64,000 bases of DNA from JBDTSW01 sp963758845 (GCA_963758845.1 CAVWWX010000002.1:2542001-2606000); one strand, 5' to 3'; numbered from the stretch's first letter, positions 1 through 7,720 are shown. Notes: generated from the sequence alone by a model not told the origin. Numbers and translations are program-made.

Positions 1-1
1 C

Positions 2-67
2 GAGGACAAGTGCTTCGGCGGCGGCGGCAAGGACAAGTTCAAGAACTGCGAGGACATCGAGAACTGA
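2..67 (+). CDS. C-terminal end of an unknown protein (partial)
   Basis: Twenty-one codons run in frame from the left edge to a TGA stop. The peptide is Gly/Lys/Asp-rich with two Cys residues (KCFGGGGKDKFKNCED). The codon third positions are G/C as in neighbouring genes, and a strong hairpin starts 10 bases after the stop, so this looks like the true end of a gene that begins outside the window. Nothing can be said about function. Confidence 0.55.
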   Translation, partial: EDKCFGGGGKDKFKNCEDIEN

Positions 68-76
68 GGCGCGGCG

Positions 77-102
77 GGCGACCGGCCCTCCGGCCGGTCG
101 CC
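77..102. terminator. perfect 11-bp hairpin, bidirectional terminator
   Basis: The stem is 11 bp without mismatch (77-87 with 92-102) and the loop is CTCC. It lies between the end of the plus-strand gene at 67 and the stop of the minus-strand lipoprotein at 127, so it can serve both. There is no T-run, as is common in GC-rich actinobacteria. Confidence 0.7.
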
Positions 103-126
103 CTCCTCGTCAGCGGACGCCCGGGC

Positions 127-984
127 TCAGCTCCCGGGCTCGTAGCTGACCAGTACCTCACGGCCGCCGGCGCCGTCCAGGTGCACGGCCAGCAGCAGGC
201 CGACGCCCGGCGCGTAGAACTTCAGCTCCTGGACCTTCGGCTCCAGCGGAACCAGGTCGCGGGTCATGAGGACGTCCTCGTCGTAGAAGCCGAACGGCAC
301 GTCGACTTGCTCGTCGCCGACCGTGATCACGCCGCCGGTGTCCTCGGCCTCGCCCTTCAGGTACTCCTGGCGGTACTCCATCCCCGCCTGGGGGTTCGCG
401 GGCATGATGATCCCCGGCTCGGCGCCGTCGACGCCGGCCTCGAACGAGCCCTCGCGGGTCGAGATCTTGCCGTTCTCGTACTCGGCGGTGTCCTCGCCCA
501 TGTACCAGATGTTGCCCACGGAGTCCTGCGCGTACCAGTCGTCGGTGACCTCCAGCTTCTCGCCGGTCTTCGCGTCGGTGACGGTGTCGCGGACGACGAC
601 CGCCTCGACCCCGTTGGCGATCTGCTTGGTCTCGTCGGTGACCTCGACGACCACGCGCTCGCTGCCGCCTTCGGTGTCGGTCTCGCTGTAGACCCAGCGG
701 CTCCCAGGGCTCATCGGCCAGTAGGGGTTGTCGATCTCGGTCGTGAAGTCCGCCGGGTCGATCTCGACGTGCTCGGCGCCCTGCGGCAGGCCGGCGCTGG
801 GGTCCGCGGAAGCGCTCGGCTCGGCGACGTCCACCTGAGTGGTGGTCTCGTCCCCGCCGCCGCACGCGGTGAACGCGACGCTCACGAGTCCGGCGGCCAG
901 CAATGTGGCGCCGGCCCTCGCGCTCGTCCTGGCGTTGGCCCTTGGATGCGTCGTGGCGCTGGGGATGGGGGTGCTGGCTGGCAT
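127..984 (-). CDS. predicted lipoprotein of unknown function
   Basis: The protein has 285 residues. After a basic N-terminus it has a hydrophobic stretch and a lipobox-like FTAC at about residue 41, then an acidic Ser/Thr linker, which is the pattern of a membrane-anchored lipoprotein. The body holds a motif around DNPYWPMSPGSRWVY followed by beta-rich sequence with many Glu/Asp. Similar secreted proteins of unknown function occur in other actinobacteria; I do not know a function. The start at 984 has a good ribosome site (AAGGGAG) nine bases upstream. It is divergent from nothing and stands alone between two minus-strand or opposed genes. Confidence 0.8.
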   Translation of the reverse strand: MPASTPIPSATTHPRANARTSARAGATLLAAGLVSVAFTACGGGDETTTQVDVAEPSASADPSAGLPQGAEHVEIDPADFTTEIDNPYWPMSPGSRWVYSETDTEGGSERVVVEVTDETKQIANGVEAVVVRDTVTDAKTGEKLEVTDDWYAQDSVGNIWYMGEDTAEYENGKISTREGSFEAGVDGAEPGIIMPANPQAGMEYRQEYLKGEAEDTGGVITVGDEQVDVPFGFYDEDVLMTRDLVPLEPKVQELKFYAPGVGLLLAVHLDGAGGREVLVSYEPGS

Positions 985-1081
985 GGTGGCTCCCTTAATC
1001 GCTTGCGAGGGCCACCCTGCTCTCGCTCCGTGAAACGCGCGTGAAACCGCTCGGGCCCTTTCACGGTCCCTTCATCGCGGC

Positions 1082-1600
1082 TCAGGGAGCGGAGACCCAG
1101 TCGAGCGGGCCGACCTCGGTCTCGCATGCCGGGCCGATCGCGAGCTCGCCCTCCGGCTCGTCGGCACCGGCGCCCAGCCACGCCACGATCACGGCGGAGA
1201 CCGCATCGGGATCGAGGTCGGGGTGAACGCTGACCGAGATGAGGTGGTCGTTCGCCTCGGTGATCCGAAGCGCGTACGAGGGGAAGGTCCGGTCGAGCTC
1301 GGCGACCAGCTCGAACCCCTCGCCCGGCTCGGTCGCGGCGACCAGGTGGACGTGCCCGCTGGGCACCACGACCTCGAGGATCGGGCGGACGCCCACCTCG
1401 TCCTCGGCGCCGAGGCGAACGATGTCGCCGAAGTTCAGCTCGTCGACCAGGAACGGAACGCTGACGAGCACCGCCTGGTCGGGATGGGCGGGATCCGGGA
1501 GCGCGAACATCACCTCCTTGCACACGGGGATGTCGAGCTCGACTACAGGGGCGGCGACGCGAACGGGTTCCGCGTCGGTGGATGTGGTCTGTTCATTCAT
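1082..1600 (-). CDS. DUF4265-like protein
   Basis: The protein has 172 residues and no signal peptide or membrane span. The middle (about residues 28-95) has the pattern VSVPFLVDELNFGDIVRL, then EVVVPSGHVHL, which resembles DUF4265 proteins (a short domain with a conserved PF..ELNxGD core and a SGH motif). The family has no established activity. It is transcribed toward the lipoprotein gene but separated by about 100 bases, so an operon is possible but unproven. The family assignment is from memory of the motif pattern. Confidence 0.7.
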   Translation of the reverse strand: MNEQTTSTDAEPVRVAAPVVELDIPVCKEVMFALPDPAHPDQAVLVSVPFLVDELNFGDIVRLGAEDEVGVRPILEVVVPSGHVHLVAATEPGEGFELVAELDRTFPSYALRITEANDHLISVSVHPDLDPDAVSAVIVAWLGAGADEPEGELAIGPACETEVGPLDWVSAP

Positions 1601-1704
1601 CGAACAGATGTTCGTGAGGCGGTCGGACGGAACCGCGAGGCCGCAAGGGATCTTGCAAGGCGCCTTCTGCGGCCCCGTGAAGCTCCGCGATACTGCGGAC
1701 TTAG

Positions 1705-2103
1705 ATGGCAGACGACGACATCGTCGCGGCCGAACACGCCTACGCCGCCCTCAACGCGGGCGACCTCCAGGACTTCCTCGCCCGCATCGATCCGGACGTG
1801 GAGTTCCAGTCCCTGACCGCCGAGGCCGAGGGGCACACCTATCGCGGGCACGAGGGCGTTCGCGAGTGGTGGAGCCGGGTTCGCGACTCCATGGGAGGCC
1901 TGAGCTTCGACGTCGTGCAGATTCGCGACCTCGGTGACGGACTCTGCACGGAACTCGTGGTCACCGGCCACATGGAGGGTGTCGAGGTCCCCCAGCGGAT
2001 GTGGCAGGCCATCGCCCTCCGCGACGGAAAGCCGGTGTGGTGGTCGACCTTCCGGAGCGAGGCGGACGCCGTCGAGGCGGTGCGGGCCCGCGGCCGTGAG
2101 TAG
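1705..2103 (+). CDS. NTF2-like / SnoaL-like family protein
   Basis: This 132-residue protein shows the usual order of the NTF2 fold: an N-terminal helix pair (AEHAYAALNAGDLQDFLARI), the DPDVEF strand, the YRGHEGVREWW helix, then four strands ending with GKPVWWSTFRSEADAVEAVRAR. Members bind or turn over small ligands, but the specific role cannot be read. No strong ribosome site precedes the ATG, so the mRNA may be leaderless. It is the first of several NTF2-like genes or remnants in the window and the only one outside the hairpin-repeat zone. Confidence 0.82.
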   Translation: MADDDIVAAEHAYAALNAGDLQDFLARIDPDVEFQSLTAEAEGHTYRGHEGVREWWSRVRDSMGGLSFDVVQIRDLGDGLCTELVVTGHMEGVEVPQRMWQAIALRDGKPVWWSTFRSEADAVEAVRARGRE

Positions 2104-2113
2104 CGCGAAAGAA

Positions 2114-2133
2114 GCACCGCTACGGGGATCGAA
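2114..2133 (-). repeat. fragment of tRNA-Glu 3' end (possible att site)
   Basis: Sixteen bases (2114-2129) match the 3' end of the tRNA-Glu gene at 21164-21236 exactly; the match then continues after one missing base (TCGAA instead of TTCGAA). Orientation is the same as the intact tRNA. A second fragment lies at 18738-18761. It starts 11 bases after the NTF2-like gene and marks where accessory DNA begins. Confidence 0.55.
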
Positions 2134-2177
2134 GTCCTTCCTTGACAGCCGTCGGACGGCTACTCGGGACCGAAACT

Positions 2178-2581
2178 GACTTCGGAATCTGCGGGTTTGG
2201 GCGGCAAGGTGCGAAGGCCACGTCCCTGGCGGGCAGCGCTCGGCCTAGGAACTGACATCCGACGTTGGCATCAAGGTGTCTGCTGCGTGAGACGCAAGAG
2301 AACAGGGAGCGCCAATGCGTGAGCTCAGCGGAGACAACACCTTCGTCGTAGGACTGCGAGTCGACGAGGATGGCGATCTACGCTTTGCCATCAGCGGGAG
2401 CGTTCTTGAGATTTGCCTCGCCGCCGACCACGAGCCGTTGGCCCTGCGCGAAGTGCGTATCGCTGAGGCGGAGGAAGCCGAGTTCGCCCCGTTGGATCCG
2501 CGCGCTCACGATTGAGGCTCATCCTGGCTCGCTAAAGGGGCCTCCGCCAGGCCGGTTGTTTCTCAGCCCGGTCGCGGGCCT
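2178..2581. repeat. 404-bp direct repeat, copy 1
   Basis: This segment recurs at 2620-3023 with a period of 442 bp. I see only two differences: G at 2243 versus A at 2685, and A at 2314 versus G at 2756 (the base before the ATG). Each copy holds a leader, a 66-codon gene and a trailing GGCCT/AGGCC hairpin (2539-2553). A 38-bp unique piece (2582-2619) separates the copies. Confidence 0.95.
2315..2515 (+). CDS. small protein of unknown function, copy 1
   Basis: The protein has 66 residues, is acidic, and has no membrane span. Residues 9-35 (NTFVVGLRVDEDGDLRFAISG) look like a beta-hairpin and the end (EAEEAEFAPLDPRAHD) is charged. The ribosome site AACAGGGAGCGCCA lies just upstream. The coding sequence is base-for-base identical to the gene at 2757-2957. 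I do not recognise the family. Confidence 0.65.
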   Translation: MRELSGDNTFVVGLRVDEDGDLRFAISGSVLEICLAADHEPLALREVRIAEAEEAEFAPLDPRAHD

Positions 2582-2619
2582 GGATGAGTTTGACAGCGTG
2601 GAGGCTACGGGAGCGAAAC

Positions 2620-3023
2620 GACTTCGGAATCTGCGGGTTTGGGCGGCAAGGTGCGAAGGCCACGTCCCTGGCGGGCAGCGCTCGACCTAGGAACTGACAT
2701 CCGACGTTGGCATCAAGGTGTCTGCTGCGTGAGACGCAAGAGAACAGGGAGCGCCGATGCGTGAGCTCAGCGGAGACAACACCTTCGTCGTAGGACTGCG
2801 AGTCGACGAGGATGGCGATCTACGCTTTGCCATCAGCGGGAGCGTTCTTGAGATTTGCCTCGCCGCCGACCACGAGCCGTTGGCCCTGCGCGAAGTGCGT
2901 ATCGCTGAGGCGGAGGAAGCCGAGTTCGCCCCGTTGGATCCGCGCGCTCACGATTGAGGCTCATCCTGGCTCGCTAAAGGGGCCTCCGCCAGGCCGGTTG
3001 TTTCTCAGCCCGGTCGCGGGCCT
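2620..3023. repeat. 404-bp direct repeat, copy 2
   Basis: Second copy of the repeat at 2178-2581, in the same orientation. It ends at 3023, where sequence diverges from the 38-bp piece that follows copy 1. Confidence 0.95.
2757..2957 (+). CDS. small protein of unknown function, copy 2
   Basis: Same 66-residue protein as at 2315-2515, with no coding difference. The only nearby change is the base just before the start codon. The leader carrying any promoter is also duplicated, so both copies could be expressed and gene dosage may be the effect. Confidence 0.65.
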   Translation: MRELSGDNTFVVGLRVDEDGDLRFAISGSVLEICLAADHEPLALREVRIAEAEEAEFAPLDPRAHD

Positions 3024-3056
3024 TGTCGCTTCCTGCGGGTGCGGCCGTGAGCCGTC

Positions 3057-3362
3057 CTAGCTCGCGGATCCAGGCTCGTCGGCGTCCTCATCGTGACGCA
3101 GCGCGGCACCCGCACGCCAACCAACCCGGACGTCGCGATAGGTCACCCCGGGCTCGACATCGTCCGGGAGGTTCTCGCGCTCAGCGCGCGATCCACCCTC
3201 CCCCTCGAGGTTCAGCTCATCGGCGAGCTCGGGGTGGACCTCGACGTGCCCGCGCGTCTTCACGTCCACCTGCGGCTTCTTCCGAAACCGCAGGCGACGC
3301 GCGCGGACGCTCGCGCCGATCTCGACGTCCGGATCGTCAGGTGGTCGACCCGAGTCGGCCAT
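3057..3362 (-). CDS. last gene of the GvpZ-like operon, unknown function
   Basis: The protein has 101 residues and is charged and soluble. It has a basic patch (RARRLRFRKK, about residues 20-29) followed by an acidic middle and a GVTYRDVRVGWRAGA segment. It starts two bases after the preceding gene ends, so it is almost certainly co-translated as the sixth gene of the operon running down from 7032. I do not recognise the family. Confidence 0.65.
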   Translation of the reverse strand: MADSGRPPDDPDVEIGASVRARRLRFRKKPQVDVKTRGHVEVHPELADELNLEGEGGSRAERENLPDDVEPGVTYRDVRVGWRAGAALRHDEDADEPGSAS

Positions 3363-3364
3363 AG

Positions 3365-4519
3365 TCAGTCCTCCTCGCGCGCGGCCCTGCGCACGTCGGC
3401 CACTGTGATCCGGTCGTCGGCCCCGGTGCCGTCCACCAGGTAGAGGTCGACGTCGAGCTCGTCGGCCAGGTCGACGGCGGCCGGCGTGGCGTTGACCTCG
3501 TCGGCCTTGCGCTCGCGCCGGCGCTCGCCGATCTCCTTGACTTTGCGGCTGGCCGCCACCCCGAGCCCCTTCGCCTCGCTCGTGACCGCGGAGCGGAGCT
3601 GCTGGGCGGCGCTCTTCGTCGCGATCTTCGCGATGTCGCCCGAACTAACGCCGAGATCGCCGGCGCCTTCGGCGAGCTCGCCGACCGAGCCTCCGTCCTG
3701 GCTCCCTCCCGCGAGTCCGGCCACGAGCTCGTCGAGGTTGCCGACAGCCTCGCCCGCGCCCTCGCCGACATCGCCGACCGCCTCACCCGCTCCTTCGCCG
3801 ACGTCACCGACTGCCTCGCCCGCGCCCTCGCCGACCTGACCCACGGCCTGGCCGGCACCTCGGCCAATCTCGCCGACGCCCTCGCCCGCGCCCTGGCCGA
3901 TGTGCTCGAGCGCCGTCTCGGCTCCTTCGCCAACGTCCTCGACCGCCTCGCCGGACTCGCCCAGCATGTCGCCGGTACCGGCGCCGATGTCTTCGATGGC
4001 CTCGCCGAGACTCTCGAGCAGCTCGGGATTGCGGTCGAGCGTGGTCATCACGCGGTCGACGACCGCTGCCACGTGGTCGAGCCGGACCTTGACGAGCGCC
4101 TGCGCCTCGACTCCCTTGATGTCGAGGGCGACGCGCCCGAGGTGGACGTCGACGCCCACTGTGAGCTTCACGAGGTCGAGCACGTATGCCTTGAGGGAGA
4201 CGTGCGCGTCGAGGTTGTCGAGCTCGAGATGAAGACTGTCGACCTTTACGACCGGAACGTCCAGGAGGACGTCAGGAAGGTCGTCGTCGAGCTTCCAGGG
4301 GTCCTGCTCGACGTAGTGCTGGTACTCGCGCTCGGCCGCGGTACCGATGCCCTCGACGTTCTTAGCGAACCGGTACTTCTCGACTTTCTGTGAGGGGGCG
4401 CGGGAGTCGCCGCCATTGCGGCGATTCCCCTTCGAGCTGCGAGAGCGCCCGTTCGAGCGGCTGCTGTTGCTGTTCCCGGACTTCTTAGTCCCTGACCGTG
4501 ACCTCTTCTGCGTAGCCAT
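3365..4519 (-). CDS. Ser/Lys-rich repeat protein with a C-terminal E3-binding-like domain
   Basis: The protein has 384 residues. Residues 1-45 are a basic Ser/Arg/Lys/Asn tail. Residues 80-165 are a domain shared with the upstream neighbour (VPVVKVD, GVEAQALVK, LDRNPELL). Residues 175-265 are near-exact 11-residue Gly/Ala/Glu repeats of the type GEGAGEAVGDV. The C-terminus (about 345-380) reads NATPAAVDLADELDVDLY then VDGTGADDRITVADV. That matches the peripheral-subunit/E3-binding fold of 2-oxoacid dehydrogenases (ATPAxxxLAxExGVDL, GTGxxGRITxxDV). This protein has no lipoyl or catalytic domain, so the domain is probably used as a protein-binding module. The ATG overlaps the previous stop by one base. 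A structural or scaffold role is inference. Confidence 0.75.
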   Translation of the reverse strand: MATQKRSRSGTKKSGNSNSSRSNGRSRSSKGNRRNGGDSRAPSQKVEKYRFAKNVEGIGTAAEREYQHYVEQDPWKLDDDLPDVLLDVPVVKVDSLHLELDNLDAHVSLKAYVLDLVKLTVGVDVHLGRVALDIKGVEAQALVKVRLDHVAAVVDRVMTTLDRNPELLESLGEAIEDIGAGTGDMLGESGEAVEDVGEGAETALEHIGQGAGEGVGEIGRGAGQAVGQVGEGAGEAVGDVGEGAGEAVGDVGEGAGEAVGNLDELVAGLAGGSQDGGSVGELAEGAGDLGVSSGDIAKIATKSAAQQLRSAVTSEAKGLGVAASRKVKEIGERRRERKADEVNATPAAVDLADELDVDLYLVDGTGADDRITVADVRRAAREED

Positions 4520-5415
4520 CAGCCGCTACCTCCGCCCGTGAGCTGCTTCGCGCCCTTGCCGACGCCCTTGACGCCGCGACCGGCGCCCTTGCCGGCGCCC
4601 TCGACGCCACGCTTGGCGCCCTTGCCAACGCCCTCGACGCCCTGGCTGGCGCCCTTACCGACCTCGCCGACGGCCTTGCCGGTCCCCTCGCCGACGTCCT
4701 CGACCGCCTTGCCGGCTCCCTCGCCGACGTCCTCGACCGCGTCGCCCGACTCGTCCACGAGATCTCCGGTGCCGGCCCCGACGTCCTCCAGGCCGCGACC
4801 GACGCTGCGAAGCAGCGCGGGGTTGCGGTCGAGGCTGAGAAGGACGCGCTCGAGAATCGCCGTGACGTTGTTCAGCTTCGCCTTCAGGAGCGCCTGCGCC
4901 TCAACGCCCTCGATCTTCAGCTCGACCTTGTCGAGATGCGCCTCCGCTCCCACGCCGATCTTGACCAGCTTCCGAACCTCGGCCAGGACCGCCACCTGGG
5001 CATGAACGTCCTCAACCTCGAGGTCGATCTCGTCAACCTTCACCACCGGCACGGCGATCAGGACGTCTGGCCCCCCCTCGATCTTCTTCGGGTCGACGAC
5101 CGAGTAGTCCTTGTAGTCCGTGCGCGGGCCCCCGGCGTCGCCGCCGTCGTCCTGATGATTTTCGCGCTCGACCACGGACCTGGTCTCGGACGGCCGCGTG
5201 CGCGCGTGGCCCTCGTCCCCTACCTGGCCCTTGTTCTCCTGCGAGGGATTGCGGGAGTTGCCGGCGGCCGATCCGGACCGTTTCTTCGCTTGCGTCGACT
5301 TCGAGTTCGACTTTGAGCTCGAGTTCGAGCTCCGCTTCGAGCGCTTCGAGCCGCCTCGCTTGGGGCTGTTCGAGCTGCCGCTCTTCTTCGATCGCGAGCT
5401 TGTCTTCGTCGCCAT
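4519..5415 (-). CDS. Ser/Lys-rich repeat protein, paralogue of the next gene
   Basis: The protein has 298 residues with the same plan as the downstream gene: a basic Ser/Lys/Asn tail (1-60), an acidic linker, the shared VPVVKVD / GVEAQALLK / LDRNPALL domain (about 118-205), then Gly-rich 11-residue repeats that turn Lys-rich (GKGAGRGVKGVGKGAKQ). It lacks the E3-binding-like C-terminus. It starts three bases after the SRPBCC gene ends. The pair looks like an old tandem duplication. The repeats could form an amphipathic helix that lies on a surface or membrane. Confidence 0.75.
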   Translation of the reverse strand: MATKTSSRSKKSGSSNSPKRGGSKRSKRSSNSSSKSNSKSTQAKKRSGSAAGNSRNPSQENKGQVGDEGHARTRPSETRSVVERENHQDDGGDAGGPRTDYKDYSVVDPKKIEGGPDVLIAVPVVKVDEIDLEVEDVHAQVAVLAEVRKLVKIGVGAEAHLDKVELKIEGVEAQALLKAKLNNVTAILERVLLSLDRNPALLRSVGRGLEDVGAGTGDLVDESGDAVEDVGEGAGKAVEDVGEGTGKAVGEVGKGASQGVEGVGKGAKRGVEGAGKGAGRGVKGVGKGAKQLTGGGSG

Positions 5416-5418
5416 CGC

Positions 5419-6339
5419 TCAGCTCCTCGACCGCGTCTTCGACTTGGACCCGCTCGAAGGGGCGGACCCATTCCGGCTGCGGCTCGAGCTGCTGCGACGT
5501 GAGCTGCCGCTCGAGGACTTCTTCCGCTTGACCTTGCCGTCCTCGATCGTCTGCCGCCGGCCGGTCTTGGTCTCGTTTTCGAGCTCGACGTAGGCCTTGA
5601 ACCGGTGCAGGTCGCCACGCACGGCGCGCTTGACGAACCGCATTCCTCGGCTCGCCTTGTCGATCAGGTTTGACGGTTGCACGTCGAGCGAGACGTCGAT
5701 GCGGGTCAGGTTCTTCGCCAGCGGGTGGAAGGTGACCACGCCGGTGTGCGAGTAGCCGTCGGTGACGTTCCACTCGATGCGCTCCTCAGGATGCTGGTCG
5801 ACGATCTCGGCCTCGAAGCGCTTGCTGATCCCCCAAATCTTCGCCTGGAAGGAGACCGTCGTATTGTCGACCTCCTCGACGTTCTCGATGCGATGCATGA
5901 ACTCGGGCCAGTCCTCGAAGGACGTCCAGTAGTTGTAGGCGCGCTTGATCGGAACCGCGACGTCGACCGACTGCTGGATCGGCATGCGCCGGCCGCTGCC
6001 GTAACCCGGCGCCGCACGCCCCTCCTCGTCCGAGTCGTCGTCGCCACCGCCGCCGAAGATCCCCTTCAGAGGGTTCCCGCCGAGCGCGTCACCCGGGGAG
6101 CTCGGCATGGCGTCGGAGGCGGCGTCCTTGAGTTGTGAAGTCGCCTTGCTCCCGACCTCGCTCGCCTTCTCCGAGATCTTCGGCGCGGCGAGGCTGCCCA
6201 GCTTCTCGACCGCGAACGGGATGGCCGCGAGCGCGGCACCCGCGACCGCCATACCTGCCGGCTTGCTGAGCGGACTGTCGCTCGCCACCCGCTTCACGGT
6301 CTTCTTCGCTTCGTTTCCAAGCTTTTCGATGTCTGACAT
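5419..6339 (-). CDS. GvpZ-like SRPBCC (cyclase/dehydrase fold) protein
   Basis: With the start at 6339 the protein has 306 residues; this ATG has CAGGAG seven bases upstream, and the longer reading frame upstream overlaps another gene. Residues 25-45 are a hydrophobic Ala/Gly span, 45-110 a Lys/Ser/Gly-rich link ending in GGGGDDDSDEEG, and 118-255 an SRPBCC domain (SVDVAVPIKRAYNYWTSFED, then ERIEWNVTDG, then LTRIDVSLDVQPSN). The C-terminus is Ser/Arg-rich. This layout, a membrane-near N-terminus followed by one SRPBCC domain and a charged tail, is that of the actinomycete gas-vesicle cluster protein GvpZ. No GvpA, F, J, K, L or O gene is present here, so its job in this genome is open. Confidence 0.75.
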   Translation of the reverse strand: MSDIEKLGNEAKKTVKRVASDSPLSKPAGMAVAGAALAAIPFAVEKLGSLAAPKISEKASEVGSKATSQLKDAASDAMPSSPGDALGGNPLKGIFGGGGDDDSDEEGRAAPGYGSGRRMPIQQSVDVAVPIKRAYNYWTSFEDWPEFMHRIENVEEVDNTTVSFQAKIWGISKRFEAEIVDQHPEERIEWNVTDGYSHTGVVTFHPLAKNLTRIDVSLDVQPSNLIDKASRGMRFVKRAVRGDLHRFKAYVELENETKTGRRQTIEDGKVKRKKSSSGSSRRSSSSRSRNGSAPSSGSKSKTRSRS

Positions 6340-6367
6340 TTGGAACTCCTGGTCCTTCCGTGTTGTC

Positions 6368-6541
6368 TCAGTCTTGGTCTTGGTCGTGGCTGCCGCGCAG
6401 CAGCCGGAACACGACGACGCCCGTGACGCCGCCTGCCACTGCCGCCCCGGCCGCTGCCTGTAGCGCTCCGGGCCGCCCGCCCCGCAGGCGCTCACCCACC
6501 GCGCCCCCCATCGCGTCGCGCGCTTTGTCCTTGACGCTCAT
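6368..6541 (-). CDS. 57-residue membrane-anchored small protein
   Basis: This gene is easily missed. Its ATG overlaps the TGA of the preceding gene in an ATGA, the mark of translational coupling. The protein starts MSVKDKARDAMGGAVGERL, has a hydrophobic Ala/Gly/Val span at about residues 27-48, and ends in a short charged tail (RGSHDQDQD). The downstream gene's own ribosome site begins only after this stop. The organisation supports it as a real second gene of the operon. The function is unknown; a small membrane adaptor is a guess. Confidence 0.65.
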   Translation of the reverse strand: MSVKDKARDAMGGAVGERLRGGRPGALQAAAGAAVAGGVTGVVVFRLLRGSHDQDQD

Positions 6542-7032
6542 GACTTCTTGCTGATCGCGTTGCTGGCCTTCTCGACCTGCGCCGCGACTTCGCCCACCCG
6601 TTGGCTACGTTGGGCGACCTCGCCCGCGGCCTTGCCGATGCTCTTCAGCGCCGCGTCGGGCTTGACGTCTGGCATGCTCAGCTTCGGGAGCTTCACGCTC
6701 GGGGTCGGGAGGCGCTCGAGCACTCCGCGCTTCCGCCCGTTCCTCAGCGCCATCCCGCCGGCGAGTCCGACAAGTGCCGCGCCGCCGGCGAGCGCCGGGC
6801 CCTTCGCCTTCTCGGCGACGGTTGCCATCGTCGACTTGTTGCTCGTCGTCTGGCGCTTGCGAGCGGTGGTGTTCCGCTTGGACCCGCTTGAGGTCGATGC
6901 GCCGCGCGAACGAGTCTTGGAAGTCGATCCGCTTCGCGAGCTGCTCTTGGAACCGCTCTTGCTCTTGGAACCGCTCTTGCTTCGGCCCGGGCTACTCGAC
7001 GAGCGCGAATTGCGGGTCTTTGTCTGGGCCAT
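6538..7032 (-). CDS. Ser/Lys-rich membrane-associated protein, first gene of the operon
   Basis: With the start at 7032 the protein has 164 residues; GGGAGG sits eight bases before this ATG, better than any site for the longer frame. Residues 1-65 are a Ser/Gly/Lys/Arg tail like those of the two repeat proteins downstream. Residues 75-100 are a hydrophobic Gly/Ala span (GPALAGGAALVGLAGGMAL), followed by PTPSVKLPKLSMPDVKPD and a helical end (GEVAQRSQRVGEVAAQVEKA). No known family. Basic tails on several proteins of one operon suggest a common partner that is negatively charged, such as nucleic acid, polyphosphate or lipid head groups; this is inference. Confidence 0.7.
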   Translation of the reverse strand: MAQTKTRNSRSSSSPGRSKSGSKSKSGSKSSSRSGSTSKTRSRGASTSSGSKRNTTARKRQTTSNKSTMATVAEKAKGPALAGGAALVGLAGGMALRNGRKRGVLERLPTPSVKLPKLSMPDVKPDAALKSIGKAAGEVAQRSQRVGEVAAQVEKASNAISKKS

Positions 7033-7201
7033 CTGGGAGGCCTCCCTGTTTGATTGCTCGGACCCCCCGATCGTCCGCGGGGCTTCGCCTTCCATCTACC
7101 CACCGGTGTCCGCCTGAGCGCCGCGTCCGAGATTTCATCCGGTCGATTGAGCGCGTTGGGGCGATTGGACCAGGTGTAATGGATCGATCGATTGAGCCTA
7201 T

Positions 7202-7720
7202 GTGCGTAAGCCGCACGAAGAGCGCCTTGCGGGGCGCCTGCGGCGCGTCATCAAGGCGAACCTGTTGACCTCGCTCAACCGGTGCGAGAGACTCGGCGTT
7301 ACCGAGGTTCGATTGATGGCCGTAGCTGATGCGCGCGTTGCGTTGGAACGGGAGGTTCCAAGGCTCTGGGAAGAGCGGTTTGGCCATGCCCCAGAGGCCA
7401 TCAAGATCTACCGTCACCCAAACCTCCTCGTCGTGTCTTTGGAAGGGAGCACGACCCCGGTCGAGCGCCAGATTCAAAGGCAAGGTGGACATGGCCTGGC
7501 CCGGGGTTTTCGGGATATCGTCTGGGCCGCCATCCGGGACGACATGGCCTCCTGCGTCCAGCGCGCGGTCGGCTGCCCGGTGCAGGTGGCGCTTCACGAT
7601 CACGATGCTGCGACCGAGCTCAGTGTCTTGGTGTTCCTGTTGGTCGAACCCCTCACCGGGGATCGGGGAGACCAGCGGCCGGGTGGCGGCGGAGACCGGA
7701 CAAAGTCCGCCTCCACTTGA
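7202..7720 (+). CDS. DUF2294 / MpsC-like protein
   Basis: The protein has 172 residues and starts at GTG. The region at about 55-150 shows the family pattern: WEERFGHAPEAIKIYRHPNLLVVSLEG, an Arg-rich Q..GHGLARGFRDIVW helix, MASCVQRAVGCPV, then a strand ending VLVFLLVEP. DUF2294 (Pfam MpsC) proteins are small soluble proteins; one is part of a membrane complex in Staphylococcus, but most have no assigned role. It is divergent from the GvpZ-like operon, with about 170 bases between starts, and could share its control region. Confidence 0.75.
   Translation: MRKPHEERLAGRLRRVIKANLLTSLNRCERLGVTEVRLMAVADARVALEREVPRLWEERFGHAPEAIKIYRHPNLLVVSLEGSTTPVERQIQRQGGHGLARGFRDIVWAAIRDDMASCVQRAVGCPVQVALHDHDAATELSVLVFLLVEPLTGDRGDQRPGGGGDRTKSAST

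Noticed and set aside
10..1044. A 344-codon plus-strand frame at the left end
   Set aside because: It covers a lipoprotein gene with good start and signal on the minus strand, and its own composition is not protein-like.
3760..3910. Regular repeats that look like a CRISPR array
   Set aside because: The 33-base periodicity codes the 11-residue glycine repeats of the protein at 3365-4519; there are no unique spacers between conserved repeats and no cas genes.
6340..6495. Upstream extension of the SRPBCC protein
   Set aside because: The extra 52 residues lack protein character and overlap the coupled 57-codon gene; the ATG at 6339 has a proper ribosome site.
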